From NCBI GenBank assembly GCA_963678275.1, contig OY782765.1, forward strand, positions 4,526,001 through 4,590,000: a stretch of 64,000 bases of DNA. The letters are read 5' to 3'. The translations under genes and the position numbers were made by a program. This stretch comes from G963677445 sp963678275. Its GTDB lineage: Bacteria; Bacteroidota; Ignavibacteria; Ignavibacteriales; Melioribacteraceae. Positions 32,333 through 42,048 of this stretch are shown piece after piece. Position 1 is the stretch's first letter; each line of letters begins with the position of its first letter. The notes beneath the pieces were generated by a model that saw only the letters and a program-made list of their open reading frames with translations, made no database searches and was not told where the DNA came from.

Positions 32333-34678
32333 TTAAAACAGCAGGTTAAACCTCAGGTTAAATGATCTGCCGGGGGATAAGCTGTAACCTTTATAAGTAT
32401 CAAAAAAGTCACGGTAAACTTCATCGAGTATATTGGTTATTTCAAAATCAAACAGTAACTGCCGGTTTGATATTTCTGTTGTAAAACCGAAACCGGCGTT
32501 GAGCAAAAAGTAATCGCCGGTTGAACAAACGCCAAAGGGGATATCCGGTCCGATGCCTTCGTCAAATTGCCCGAAGGGTTCATAAATTCCGGCCGCGTCC
32601 TTATCGGACACATACCTGGCGTTAAGCATAATATACGGAGCGTTTAAGAGGCTGAAATCCGGCAGTAAAAATTTTGTTCCAGCCGAGGCGCGATCGGGAG
32701 GCATTAATGGAAGCTCATCCTCTTCCCAGGGTCCGTTGAGAAACCTGCTTCTGAGTGTAGAATAATCGGCATGAACAGTCAGCCAACTCGCAATCCTTGA
32801 TTCAATATTTAACTCAAAGCCAAATAACCGCGCGTCTGCCTGATCGTGAGCGAAAACAAATGTTTTTCCGGATGGGGCCAAAGGATGATCGGGCGCGTTA
32901 TAGAGAAATATATAATTATCGACTGTGTTGTAAAATATAGTGGCGGATGATTTGATAACATCATTGATGAAGTTAAGCGAACCGCTGATATCAAAGGATG
33001 TTTCATTTTTTAAGTCGGGATTGCCAATCTGGAAGGCGAATACTCCTCCATGTTCTCCGTATACATAGAGATTAAAGAAACTCGGGGTTCTGAAACCGCG
33101 GCTGAAATTCACTGATCCGGTCAGGTTATCAGTCACTTTATAAGACGCTCCTATCGATCCGGACAAATTGGTATAACTTCTTTTATCATCTTCCCGCAGC
33201 AGCGGATTTGTTGTTGTTCCGTAAAATGTCTGATTACGGTAATCAAACCGCGCGCCAATGTTTAATGTTAATTTATTTTGCCTCCATTCTTCAAAGATAT
33301 AAAGAGAGTAGTTTGTAAAAAAGCCGGTGGGTTGAAGAGGAACTGTTCCCACATTCCTGTGATCGTAGTGTTTTACCTCGAAACCAAAAGAGCCGGATAA
33401 ATCGAAAAGATCAATATTTTCAATATCAAAACGGGCTGTATAAACATCAAGTCCAAGGTTAACCGCTGCGGAATCGGGCAGGGAAGAATAATCCAGTCCC
33501 GCTTTAGTGGCTTTTCTGATATTTTTTTGATAACTGAATTTTGGCCGCAGAATAAAGTTTTCAAGGGGAAAATTTCCTTTTACCGCAACAATATGATTTT
33601 CCAGATTTAATCCGATTGGATTTCCGGTTGGCAGCAGGAAATTATTCTTGTTAATGTAGTTCTTATAATCAGCCGAGATTATTCCGAATGGTGAGAGATA
33701 ACCTATGCCGACTGAGCTGTTAAGCTGTTCGAAATTAGTATGAGGTATTTCCCCGGTAAACCTGGGGTCTCCACTTTTCATGGTAGCTGAATATGAGTCA
33801 GCTTCCGGTGTATTGAAGTTATCGGCTTTTCGTTTAACAATACTTCCGAATAAGGAGAAGAGATTTCCTGAAGCGTTAAGATTCAGCCCTGTCATATATT
33901 CATTATTATTAGAATTATAGTTGCCGCTTAATCTGCCGCCTAAAGTGAATGCACCGTCAGTGGAAAAATGATAGGGATGAGAGATCAAATTTACCGCTCC
34001 TCCCATGGCGTCGGAACCATAGAGTAAGCTTGAAGCGCCTTTAACCACTTCCACCCGTTCAAAATTGTTGATCTCTATATTGGGAGCATGCCTTTCGCCA
34101 TATTGCTGATATTCCAGCGGAATGCCGTCGGTTAGTGTTAATACCCGCTCACCGGAATGACCCCTGATCACTGGTTTTCCGGCGACAGATCCCGCCGACA
34201 TATTATAAACTCCCGGTATCGACTCAATTGTTTTGCCAAGCGAAGCCGATTCTTTTTTCAGCATATCATGACCGCTTATTGAGGTTATATCCTGGGGTGT
34301 ATTCAACGGACTGTTAGCGTAAGGATTTCCGGTAATAACTATTGTTTCTGTTTGAATTGCCGTTTGTTTAAGGGTAAATGTTAATTCAACAAAGTCACCT
34401 TCGATATCAACAAGCTGTAATAAAGATTCATACCCGATATAGCTGACTGAAAATCTTTGATTGCCAATTGGGATATTGCTGAAAGAAAATTCACCATTGT
34501 TATTTGTTACTGTGCCTCTTTCGAGGGATGGAAGGGAAACATGCGCTCCAACAAGGGGAACATTGTCTTCTCCAAAGACTTTTCCTCGAACGTTTGCTTT
34601 CAAATTTTCCGCATTGATGTTAAATTGAGCAAGCGAAAGCAATAAAAAGCAGATAGAAAAAAAATCTATGATTTTCAT
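32333..34678 (-). CDS. TonB-dependent outer-membrane receptor
   Basis: 781 residues. Signal peptide to about residue 23; a carboxypeptidase-D-like beta-sandwich (about 28-110, VRGKVFGEDNVPLVGAHV to IGYE); a TonB-box-like TETIVITGN (about 112-120). The plug contains IESIPGVYNM, PVIRGHSGERVLTLTDG and VEVVKGASSLLYGSDAMGG. A 22-strand barrel fills the rest, ending in the aromatic FNLRFNLLF. The plug's HSGERV and the barrel are those of metal/siderophore-type receptors rather than SusC. The adjacent upstream His-rich protein suggests a metal substrate such as copper or zinc; this is inference. Confidence 0.92.
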   Translation of the reverse strand: MKIIDFFSICFLLLSLAQFNINAENLKANVRGKVFGEDNVPLVGAHVSLPSLERGTVTNNNGEFSFSNIPIGNQRFSVSYIGYESLLQLVDIEGDFVELTFTLKQTAIQTETIVITGNPYANSPLNTPQDITSISGHDMLKKESASLGKTIESIPGVYNMSAGSVAGKPVIRGHSGERVLTLTDGIPLEYQQYGERHAPNIEINNFERVEVVKGASSLLYGSDAMGGAVNLISHPYHFSTDGAFTLGGRLSGNYNSNNNEYMTGLNLNASGNLFSLFGSIVKRKADNFNTPEADSYSATMKSGDPRFTGEIPHTNFEQLNSSVGIGYLSPFGIISADYKNYINKNNFLLPTGNPIGLNLENHIVAVKGNFPLENFILRPKFSYQKNIRKATKAGLDYSSLPDSAAVNLGLDVYTARFDIENIDLFDLSGSFGFEVKHYDHRNVGTVPLQPTGFFTNYSLYIFEEWRQNKLTLNIGARFDYRNQTFYGTTTNPLLREDDKRSYTNLSGSIGASYKVTDNLTGSVNFSRGFRTPSFFNLYVYGEHGGVFAFQIGNPDLKNETSFDISGSLNFINDVIKSSATIFYNTVDNYIFLYNAPDHPLAPSGKTFVFAHDQADARLFGFELNIESRIASWLTVHADYSTLRSRFLNGPWEEDELPLMPPDRASAGTKFLLPDFSLLNAPYIMLNARYVSDKDAAGIYEPFGQFDEGIGPDIPFGVCSTGDYFLLNAGFGFTTEISNRQLLFDFEITNILDEVYRDFFDTYKGYSLSPGRSFNLRFNLLF

Positions 34679-34788
34679 AGAAACTCCTTTTTAATCAACT
34701 GAATTTAATAAATGCCCGCTTAGTAAATCAGACGTTACTAATTAACCGGATTAAGTTTCCAATACCGTCATCGCTAAGCGAAAACAAC

Positions 34789-35097
34789 TTATGCAGTGTA
34801 TGAATAAAAAGGAGGAGGGGCTCTTAAAAAGAAATAATAAACAAATTCAAATTTTGAAGGTACAGGAGAAACAGAATAAGTTAATATCTGAAATGTTATT
34901 ATTGAATTAAATGCAAAATAAACAATTTCTTCGGATTGTGTATATAAGTTAAATACATGAACCGGGCAATCTTCATGTTCATTAAGATCGTGCTCATGAT
35001 TATGAAATAAATCCTTCGACCCGGCAATTATTAAAATAATAAGCGCTATTGCATATACAAAACGCGAAAAATATGTGCCTTTCAAATTTAATTGCAT
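34789..35097 (-). CDS. small exported His-rich protein upstream of the TonB receptor
   Basis: About 102 residues from the ATG at 35097; an earlier ATG at 35133 would add 12 hydrophobic residues. One N-terminal hydrophobic segment is followed by KDLFHNHEHDLNEHEDCPVH, a potential metal-binding stretch with five His and a Cys. A second hydrophobic segment and the ending LRAPPPFYSYTA follow. Small proteins ending in RxPP are often encoded beside metal-related TonB receptors. It is 110 bases upstream of the receptor on the same strand, so likely an operon. A role in periplasmic metal sensing or buffering is inference. Confidence 0.65.
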   Translation of the reverse strand: MQLNLKGTYFSRFVYAIALIILIIAGSKDLFHNHEHDLNEHEDCPVHVFNLYTQSEEIVYFAFNSIITFQILTYSVSPVPSKFEFVYYFFLRAPPPFYSYTA

Positions 35098-35133
35098 TTT
35101 TAAATTTATATAAAACCAAAATAACAAATACAA

Positions 35134-35340
35134 TAAAATTTACTGCCCCTTACTAAAACACAGGAGGGCACTGCGGGTTGATGTTGTTTTGTCCATGCGT
35201 TTTTGTCACTCGTTGATGTTAGGTCACTTCTCATTGACATCCGTTTTGGGGTTATCAGGAGAGGAATCAAATCAGGAGTTTTGAAAACAAATTTTTTATC
35301 GAACTCAGGTGAAAAAACAAACTATTTAGGTTCTAAATTT
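35134..35340. other. upstream region of the receptor operon
   Basis: Probably contains the promoter for the His-rich/TonB receptor operon. A fragment CAGGAGTTTTGAA at 35274-35286 resembles the inverted end of the palindrome-rich elements. No metal-responsive operator recognised. Confidence 0.35.
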
Positions 35341-35388
35341 TCCCCAGGCAAAGCTTGAGGAAAACGCCCTAAAGGGGAAAAGATAAAC
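35341..35388 (-). repeat. CTCTGCCTGGGGAAAATTT module (reversed copy)
   Basis: TTCCCCAGGCAAAGCTTGAGG followed by AAAACGCCCTAAAGGGG; the same module in forward orientation is at 49876-49925, 52125-52178, 52790-52848 and 53264-53318. Confidence 0.65.
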
Positions 35389-35428
35389 TGCAAACACCTG
35401 ATGAATTGAGCTCTGATTTCTATTGAAA

Positions 35429-35690
35429 AGAATCCCGAATGGGATTCAATATCAATAGCCCCGGACAGCGAAAGAAGAGAGCAGCCCGGGGTTAAAAGAA
35501 AAATATGCCGCCACGACCCCGAAGGGGTCGAATATAGAAATTCATCGCGGATTTGATTTTACTGCAGCAACTACTATTTCCCACGGGGTGTTTATATTCG
35601 ACGCCTTCAGCGTCGAGACAGATATCTGTCATATCAGACCACCGGATAACATCCGGGGCTATTGATATTCGACTCCATTCGGAGTCGTTT
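35429..35690 (-). repeat. quadruple-hairpin element (copy B, reversed)
   Basis: Hairpins GAATCCCGAATGGGATTC, CGACCCCGAAGGGGTCG, CGACGCCTTCAGCGTCG and CGACTCCATTCGGAGTCG in reverse order to 51809-52072, with GCCCCGGACAGCG and CCGGATAACATCCGG between. About 260 bp, no gene. Confidence 0.75.
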
Positions 35691-35748
35691 AAGATTAAAA
35701 GAAATATTTCCCAGGTAATTCCTTTTTGATTCCGGCTCGGCCTGTTTA

Positions 35749-35842
35749 TTTAGAATCGCGGCCTGACTATCGGCAACATGTTATCATCGGGCTTTTTGAC
35801 AAATTTTGCTTCCTGGATTATCCTCAACATGTTGGCGTTAGT
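35749..35842 (-). repeat. paired AACATGTT module (reversed copy)
   Basis: TTTAGAATCGCGGCCTGAC, GGCAACATGTTAT and CTCAACATGTTGGCGTTAG; reverse complement of the modules at 49642, 49938, 52191 and 52857. Confidence 0.75.
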
Positions 35843-35867
35843 GTGGTGATAAGAGCCTATATGAAAT

Positions 35868-36400
35868 ATCAGAACTCCTTACTCCTCGCAAAATGAAATC
35901 GCGGAAATTTTTGGAAAATATCACAAGAATTTATTATCCATTTTTAAGTGACGAGATTTTTTTACGCCATAAATGATGTATTATAAAATTAATATTTTAT
36001 TGATCTGAGTTTATCCGGGAGGTTCAAAGGTATTTGATTATCCAGTGTGCTTTGTGAATCCTCTACAAGGATTTTGTCTCATGGTTTTAACAATTTTCTA
36101 CAATAATTGGAACCTATACAAGGTTCTTTTTATTGCATTTGCCTTGTAGAGGCAGTAATTAGTGCGGAAAGTCCCCTTAGGGCAGAAAATAATCAAAAAA
36201 ACAACTACAATCCTTGTAGAGGATTTACAAACCATCCGCGGATAAACCAACCCCTTAGGATCTCCCAGGCAAAATTCAGGTCGATAGAATATGATATTTA
36301 TAATACATAATTTATAAGCGCTTTCAGGCAAATAATATTTGGGCGCTTATGTTACTGTTCAGTTACGTCCATTTTCATTTCATTACCTGCCGGTTTTCAT
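35868..36400. repeat. palindrome-rich intergenic block
   Basis: It starts ATCAGAACTCCTTACTCCTCG and AAAATGAAATCGCGG (one end of the inverted-end elements; the other end is not found). It then shares about 150 bases, reversed, with 15700-15865. From 36055 it carries CCTCTACAAGG-type hairpins: ATCCTCTACAAGGAT, AACCTATACAAGGTT, CCTTGTAGAGG and AATCCTTGTAGAGGATT. The frames across it are repeat by-products. Confidence 0.55.
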
Positions 36401-36409
36401 ATAGAGCCA

Positions 36410-36916
36410 CTATTTATAACTCCACCCGCATTTTTTGCATTCTGTTTCATCTTCCTCAATCAGGCTGCCGCATTGAATACATTTAATCCTTTCCTTTGTC
36501 GCTCCTTTATAGAATTCCATATCGGGCAATTTTTTTTCCTTCACAACTTCTTTTACAACAACAGTGGATAGCAAAAAATCCCCGATCCTTTGCCGGTTTT
36601 TATTAAAAAACAAAACAATTCCATCAAAATGTCCTAACAGAAGGGTGATATTTCTGAGAAACAAATTAATTCGTTTTGGTTTTTCCCCGCTATTCTTGTC
36701 AATTATATAAAGTCCAAGCATATATTTTCCCGGACTTCTCCCGAAAATATCTTTAAAACAAAAAACAATAAACATTGAGAGGCCGAGTATATCTATTTTT
36801 TCTCTGTTTAACCCAAAGCATGACGCATAAAGATAAAACGGCAATAAAAAAATAACTATTTCGTCAATTATAGCGGCTATTAATCTGCCCGAATAAGAGG
36901 CCGGCTCAAAATTCAT
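36410..36916 (-). CDS. RDD-family membrane protein with C-terminal zinc ribbon
   Basis: 168 residues. GRLIAAIIDEIVIFLLP (about 10-26) contains the RDD Arg-Asp positions, followed by further hydrophobic helices; DIFGRSPGKYMLGL and QRIGDFLLSTVVV are the conserved RDD turns. The last 30 residues form a zinc ribbon: CIQCGSLIEEDETECKKCGW, with two CxxC pairs. Cytoplasmic ribbon plus membrane domain is a known but uncharacterised arrangement. The gene starts 12 bases after the SEC-C gene. Confidence 0.8.
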   Translation of the reverse strand: MNFEPASYSGRLIAAIIDEIVIFLLPFYLYASCFGLNREKIDILGLSMFIVFCFKDIFGRSPGKYMLGLYIIDKNSGEKPKRINLFLRNITLLLGHFDGIVLFFNKNRQRIGDFLLSTVVVKEVVKEKKLPDMEFYKGATKERIKCIQCGSLIEEDETECKKCGWSYK

Positions 36917-36928
36917 AAATGATCCGTA

Positions 36929-37687
36929 TTAATTTTGTTTTTGATTTGCTATAGCTTCACGATCCCGCGCTCTCATTTCTTGAAGAGCAAAAAGGGGACC
37001 ATCAGCATACGCCTTCCCGGGATAATATTCCCTGAAATAATGTGACAACTTCCAAAGCAACGCGACTGATTTATTCCTATCTTTATAAAATCCCAGGAGC
37101 AATGATAATATGGAGACCGCGTAAGCGTCTCTTTGATAATTCTCAATTATATCAATTACCTCTTCGGCATAATCAACACCGGATTTTTTAATAATCCTGA
37201 CGGCAAGTTCATAAAATGATACATTTTGAGGCTTTTTTAGTTCACTGAATATCAGGGGTATTGTATCTTTTTCCAATTCCAGTATTTTATTTCTTAACAG
37301 CGCCTGATTTGTTGCTTCCGGATCACTCCGCATAATTTTTATTAATCCTTCAGCGGAATCGGTATTCTGAATGAGTTCTCTTTCACTTGCCGCTCCAATA
37401 AATAGTTCATGAAAGCTCTTCGAAACAAGCTCTTCAAGTTCCGGCATAAGCATATCTGAATAAATGAATCTTTGTGAAGAATATTCCTTAAAGTTTTGAG
37501 TATCAAGAAAATCGTTAGTAACTGCCGGAGCGCCATAATCAATGGTTTTTATATCGGGTAAATTTTTCTCATTATCTGATTCAGAAATTTTTGCGAGCTG
37601 ATCCGGCTTATTCATGCAGCATTTCTTAAATTTTTTACCGCTGCCGCAAGGACAGGGATCATTGCGTCCAATATTGTTTACATTCAT
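36929..37687 (-). CDS. SEC-C motif protein
   Basis: 252 residues. The N-terminus is a SEC-C zinc motif (RNDPCPCGSGKKFKKCC, ligands Cys12, Cys14, Cys23, Cys24), as at the C-terminus of SecA. The remaining 220 residues are helical and repeat-like, perhaps HEAT-type, with KSFHELFIGAASERELIQ and SILSLLLGFYKDRNKSV. SEC-C tags occur in many unrelated proteins, so function is open. Probably co-transcribed with the RDD gene downstream. Confidence 0.8.
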   Translation of the reverse strand: MNVNNIGRNDPCPCGSGKKFKKCCMNKPDQLAKISESDNEKNLPDIKTIDYGAPAVTNDFLDTQNFKEYSSQRFIYSDMLMPELEELVSKSFHELFIGAASERELIQNTDSAEGLIKIMRSDPEATNQALLRNKILELEKDTIPLIFSELKKPQNVSFYELAVRIIKKSGVDYAEEVIDIIENYQRDAYAVSILSLLLGFYKDRNKSVALLWKLSHYFREYYPGKAYADGPLFALQEMRARDREAIANQKQN

Positions 37688-37958
37688 ATTTCATCTGCTG
37701 TTTACTGTTAGTTAGATATACCTGAACAGAAAAAGAAAACATTTCAGTATAAATCAAATCGGGATTCCTGTTCATCTGCCTATGGCATGACTTCCGCGGG
37801 AATGACACTTTTTTACTAATTCCGGCTCCTGAAAAATGTCATTCCGGTGTGATAATCATTTTTTGGTTATCAAGACTGCGCCAGGGCAGAAATGCCGGAA
37901 TCTGATTCTGAGCCGGTATAAAGTTTTCCGGAAAATGTTATCGCGGCCTGACGTTAAT

Positions 37959-39233
37959 TTAATAATATTCCTCTTCAAATTCATCATCATCATCTTCATA
38001 CCATGAGGGATATTGCTCAGGGGATTCTCCATGAATTTTAATTATCTCGGGCTCAGCGGGTTTCACATCATTTTCATCTATCTCCATAAGGGTAATGCCA
38101 AAATCCCAGCCAAATCCGAAATCGTATTGAAAACGTATAGATGATCCTTTTTCGATTGGCAGCATACCAATTTGTGTTTCATCACAAAAGGGTCCCGTAT
38201 TTGCTGAAGGATGATGTATTTCCACAGTATTTCCAAATCTGTCAGTCGTATAAAAGGAATACATATGATCACGATCAAACTCATATAACATGAGGATCAA
38301 ATCGGCCAGTTCTTCCAGGTTTTTTTCAGCATCAAGGGCAACTATACGCCAGGTTTTTTCCAGTGATATTTTAAATTTATATTTCCCGGCTCGGAATTTG
38401 CGTTTGGGTAAAACAAGATTAGATTTCCATTCAGGAAAACAAGCCCTGAAATGTTTATGCAACTGTCCGAATGGTATTTGGTTTTTTGGTTCCATTAAAT
38501 TATATGTGGTAAAATTAAAAAACTTTTTACTGTCTATTAATTTTTCATTTAAGTATATGAAAAACGCGACGCCGAATTCAGTTTGATTTATATCGGTGAT
38601 ATTCCAGTCTCCCCCTTTGGCCGGTTCGCCTGCGATAATATCAATAAATCCAAATAACTCAAGGAGAGAAACATTAAAAAGACCGGGATTATAGTTTAAA
38701 AATTTTAGAGTATGAGAGTCAGCCCCGTTTTCAGAAATCTTTTCCCAAAAGTTATAACAGGCTGTCATTAAAAAATCATTGGTCAGGTTGTGCTCATCCA
38801 GTATCTCTTTTGGACTCGACCTGACCAGCCAGGTTTCAAGCAATGTGAAATATGCTTCTGTATCATTTAGGCCCGACCATGAAGCCAATGCCTTATCATC
38901 AATTCGCAAAAAACCTTTTGTATCCTGTGGAATTATCAGTAGTCCCGCCCCCCTCAACAACAGGTACAGTCCTATTAAATTGGGGAAAGATTTTTTCTGC
39001 GGTCGTTTTTTATCAATCCTGATCGGATTCGACAGTATTTCATTCATTGGCGCCAGATGTGTAAATGAAAAATATCCGGCTGATGGGGTAGCCGGAACCT
39101 TGTTATTTTGCAGGTACTTTATCACCGATCTGAAATCTTTTAATATACTGCCCGGGTTTTCATCATTAATTTCAGTATTCCTGAGTATATGCATTTCCTT
39201 TACGAGTGAGAGGCTTTTTGTTTTTCCTGCCAT
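37959..39233 (-). CDS. pRiA4b ORF-3-like protein
   Basis: 424 residues. The C-terminal 150 form a plasmid pRiA4b ORF-3-type domain: YKFKISLEKTWRIVALDAEKNLEELADLIL, FDRDHMYSFY, and RFQYDFGFGWDFGITL, the usual YDFGDxW/H-like strand. The tail is acidic (YEDDDDEFEEEYY). The N-terminal 270 residues are helical and family-specific. The domain's function is unknown; it is common on mobile DNA. Confidence 0.75.
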   Translation of the reverse strand: MAGKTKSLSLVKEMHILRNTEINDENPGSILKDFRSVIKYLQNNKVPATPSAGYFSFTHLAPMNEILSNPIRIDKKRPQKKSFPNLIGLYLLLRGAGLLIIPQDTKGFLRIDDKALASWSGLNDTEAYFTLLETWLVRSSPKEILDEHNLTNDFLMTACYNFWEKISENGADSHTLKFLNYNPGLFNVSLLELFGFIDIIAGEPAKGGDWNITDINQTEFGVAFFIYLNEKLIDSKKFFNFTTYNLMEPKNQIPFGQLHKHFRACFPEWKSNLVLPKRKFRAGKYKFKISLEKTWRIVALDAEKNLEELADLILMLYEFDRDHMYSFYTTDRFGNTVEIHHPSANTGPFCDETQIGMLPIEKGSSIRFQYDFGFGWDFGITLMEIDENDVKPAEPEIIKIHGESPEQYPSWYEDDDDEFEEEYY

Positions 39234-39345
39234 GTCGGATTATCCTTTTAAAACTTTAAGTTAGTAAGATGTTATCGAGTAATCAGCTTATCCTGAGAAC
39301 CAGTGGAGAACAAAAACGATCGAAGAGTAAAAAAATAATAAAATA

Positions 39346-39630
39346 TCATTTAATTACTAATTTTCTTGAAAATTCCAGAAAATGCCTATAATCCTCTAAG
39401 AAAATTGAGTTGCAGGCCAGATTTTTTTTGAGTTGTTTCAGATCTTTTTTTTTCAGTTTCCATAAATCATCTCTCAAATCCTCTCTTATTGCTCCAATCC
39501 CGGTGTTTTCTTTTATGAAATACAACTCTGTTTCTCTCCCTTCATCGACCAGTTCAACTTCATCAAAGCCCATCATTTTCATTTCTCCGTATATTTCAAC
39601 TAACTCGTTTCTAAAAGTTTCGTTTATCAT
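39346..39630 (-). CDS. small hypothetical protein
   Basis: 94 residues, highly charged, with no signal or membrane segment. An N-terminal part with alternating acidic residues precedes a basic helix LWKLKKKDLKQLKKNL. Not recognised. It stands alone; the frame has protein-like composition and no better frame competes on the other strand, though a 79-codon shadow exists. Confidence 0.5.
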   Translation of the reverse strand: MINETFRNELVEIYGEMKMMGFDEVELVDEGRETELYFIKENTGIGAIREDLRDDLWKLKKKDLKQLKKNLACNSIFLEDYRHFLEFSRKLVIK

Positions 39631-39744
39631 CTGGCATATTCCTAAATAATAAAAACTATTTACCTTGAAAAAAATATAAATAAATTAATGGAATTTATCG
39701 TTTAAAAATATTTTTTCGCTCCACTTAACAAGGGCCAAAATAAA

Positions 39745-40602
39745 TTATTTCATGAATTTATATTTTTTTAAAAATGAGTCCATTTCCGCGTATGCTTTGG
39801 CTTGAATTTCTTTATCAGGTTTCAGATCCTCTTCAGAATGGGATAACAGATGGCCGATATTTTTGTAAACAACAAGATGGGAGTGATTATTAAATTTTAG
39901 CATGTTTTCATGAAACAACTGTGATTCAGCCAGAGGAGTGGTTAAATCATCTTCCGCGGCAATTATTAAACAGGGTGGAAGGTTTTCTTTAATATGTTCT
40001 GCGGGCGAATAAGAAACAGGCTCACCTCTTCCCAATAGTAAATTTTTGAACCAGCTATCATTCACCACCGATAAGGCGGAGGTATAAAATATCATACCGG
40101 CCGGTATGCTTGTAACATCTGTTTTCGGATCTGTTTTGGGGAAAACTGCCGCGCATGCCGCCAGATGTCCTCCCGCCGACCATCCGTAGGTAATAATTTT
40201 ATCGGGAGAAACGGACAATTTTTTCGAGTTGTTTTTCACCCAGATAACCGCGTCGAGGGCGTCATCTATCGCCTCTGACGGGGTGATTTGTTTTCTGTCG
40301 GAAAGACGATATTCAACTGATATGGCAACCAAACCTTTCTTCGCGTACTCCTCAGCTATTCCAAACATCCAGGCGGCTTTACCTATAAACCATCCTCCTC
40401 CGTGAAATAAAATAATTGCCGGTTTTGCCCTGTTATTTTTGGCTGAGGGAAGATCAAAAACATAAACTTTTAATGAATCGTTGCCTGCTATCTTGTAAAC
40501 ATATTCCACGGGTTTTATTTTTTCTACATTTTCCCGCGCACAGGCAAAAGATATCATTACCAGGAAGGTAAAAAGTAAAAATTTCGCAAATATTTTTTGC
40601 AT
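39745..40602 (-). CDS. exported alpha/beta hydrolase (BD-FAE/HSL-like carboxylesterase)
   Basis: 285 residues from the ATG at 40602. GGAG five bases upstream favours it over the ATG six codons earlier. N-terminal lipoprotein signal ends FACAR. HGGGWFIGK (oxyanion-hole loop), YGWSAGGHLAAC (nucleophile Ser in GWSAG), AAEDDLTTP (acid) and IGHLLSH (His) are in order, the signature of the hormone-sensitive-lipase/BD-FAE group. It probably hydrolyses esters of sugars or small acids at the cell surface. Confidence 0.88.
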   Translation of the reverse strand: MQKIFAKFLLFTFLVMISFACARENVEKIKPVEYVYKIAGNDSLKVYVFDLPSAKNNRAKPAIILFHGGGWFIGKAAWMFGIAEEYAKKGLVAISVEYRLSDRKQITPSEAIDDALDAVIWVKNNSKKLSVSPDKIITYGWSAGGHLAACAAVFPKTDPKTDVTSIPAGMIFYTSALSVVNDSWFKNLLLGRGEPVSYSPAEHIKENLPPCLIIAAEDDLTTPLAESQLFHENMLKFNNHSHLVVYKNIGHLLSHSEEDLKPDKEIQAKAYAEMDSFLKKYKFMK

Positions 40603-40780
40603 ATCAACTCCGATATTCAAAATATTTATATAATGTTTATGATATAAGCAAGACTGTAAGAAATCTTCTGATTATGCCGGAATCAACTATTGGTAAATAT
40701 TATTTTTGATAAATGAACCGATGTAAAATATTGGTATATAGTTTTTTTATTTTACAAATCGGGAAAAATATAAAGAAACT

Positions 40781-41596
40781 TTACCAGAGGAAAAAGCTTG
40801 ATTTTTTATTAAGAATTCTCAGTTCAATAAATTTTTCACAGGCTGATTTTGCCGCGCCGTAACAAACGTGCAGCGGCAATAAATGCTCTTCTCTCGGATG
40901 ACAATACCTCGCGGAAGGAGCCTTTTCCCAGTTCTCAAGTCTGTTAATTCTTTCCTCCTCTTCCAATTCCGAACTTGAACAGGTTTCAATCAGCCACTGG
41001 TCAAAATTTTCATTCATCGCCTTCGACTCTTCGGTCTCTTCGCTGAAAAAAGCTCTCATATTATGAAATGAAAAACCTGAGCCGATTATCAACAGATTTT
41101 CATAATTTATGCCTGCTAACGCTGCGCCAATTTTAATATGTTCGGCAGCATCCAGACTTTTAAGCAAAGATAGCTGGACACAGGGAATATCGGCCAGGGG
41201 GTACATTATTTTAAGAGGCACAAAAAGTCCGTGATCAAATCCCCTTTGCTCATCGAGGCTGACCTTTATACCAGATTTTTCCAATAGTTGAGCGACTTGT
41301 GCCGCCAAAGCCGGTTCACCGGGAGAGGGATATTTGATATGATACGATTCTTCGGGAAAACCGTAATAATCATATATAAGGGAGGGCCTGGCTCCGGAAG
41401 TAATAGTGGGAATTTCCTCCTCCCAATGCGCGCTGATCAATAATATTGCCGATGGCCTCCCGATATCTTCAGCTATCAATCGGAGCTGCTCCACCATCTC
41501 AGTATGCAGCTTATCTCCAAGCAGCGGCAAAGGACCTCCGCCATGAGATAAAAACAATATACGGGGATTATTATTTTTCATAAAAAACCTTTCCAA
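40781..41596 (-). CDS. class III extradiol dioxygenase (DODA/LigB type)
   Basis: 271 residues. Metal ligands and catalytic His are in the DODA pattern: His18 (SHGGGP), His57 (SAHWEE), His122 (DHGLFVPL) and His178 (GSGFSFHN). YgiD-like proteins of this size cleave catecholic rings such as DOPA. A second ATG five codons in (MKNNN) is an alternative start. It lies alone and gives no pathway context, so the natural catechol is unknown. Confidence 0.9.
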   Translation of the reverse strand: MERFFMKNNNPRILFLSHGGGPLPLLGDKLHTEMVEQLRLIAEDIGRPSAILLISAHWEEEIPTITSGARPSLIYDYYGFPEESYHIKYPSPGEPALAAQVAQLLEKSGIKVSLDEQRGFDHGLFVPLKIMYPLADIPCVQLSLLKSLDAAEHIKIGAALAGINYENLLIIGSGFSFHNMRAFFSEETEESKAMNENFDQWLIETCSSSELEEEERINRLENWEKAPSARYCHPREEHLLPLHVCYGAAKSACEKFIELRILNKKSSFFLW

Positions 41597-42048
41597 ACAA
41601 AATTTTTTATAATTTATTGCATGTCAGTCGGGGAATATATTTCCGGCGACTACATACGCGATTTATTTTCTTTCATTGGAATATGTTTAATTATTCAATA
41701 GAAAACCCAATTCCCAATTCAACCTCAATCGCAACAAAAACCTTAGTGATGGTTGATTCACTTTGCCGCTGCCCGGGAGGGACACAACGCAGAACTTCGG
41801 TAACTTCCTTACTTTGGAAAGCCAATTTATTTATGGCTTGCAGGTTTATGATTAACGTGATTTCTTTAACAATTTTCACTGATTCCTGCTTTGCCGGCTA
41901 AAGTTTAAAAAGTTTGAGGATTTTCTTCAAAGAACAGTTATATAAATCAACAAGCTGATATTCAAAGGAAGAAAATAATTTCTAACGCGCAAAAGTTTGG
42001 AATAAATGTTTCTCTGCTGTATCAGCCGTATATTCCTTCTGAGAATTA
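41597..42048. other. intergenic region, no convincing gene
   Basis: About 450 bases. Two overlapping opposite-strand frames (41617-41901 plus, 41691-41879 minus) exist but neither has family features; the minus one has a somewhat protein-like tail and could be a gene remnant. Confidence 0.4.

Noticed and set aside
41617..41901. 94-codon plus-strand frame and 62-codon minus-strand frame between the dioxygenase and zinc-ribbon genes
   Set aside because: They overlap each other, have no family features and no ribosome-binding site. The minus frame might be a gene fragment.
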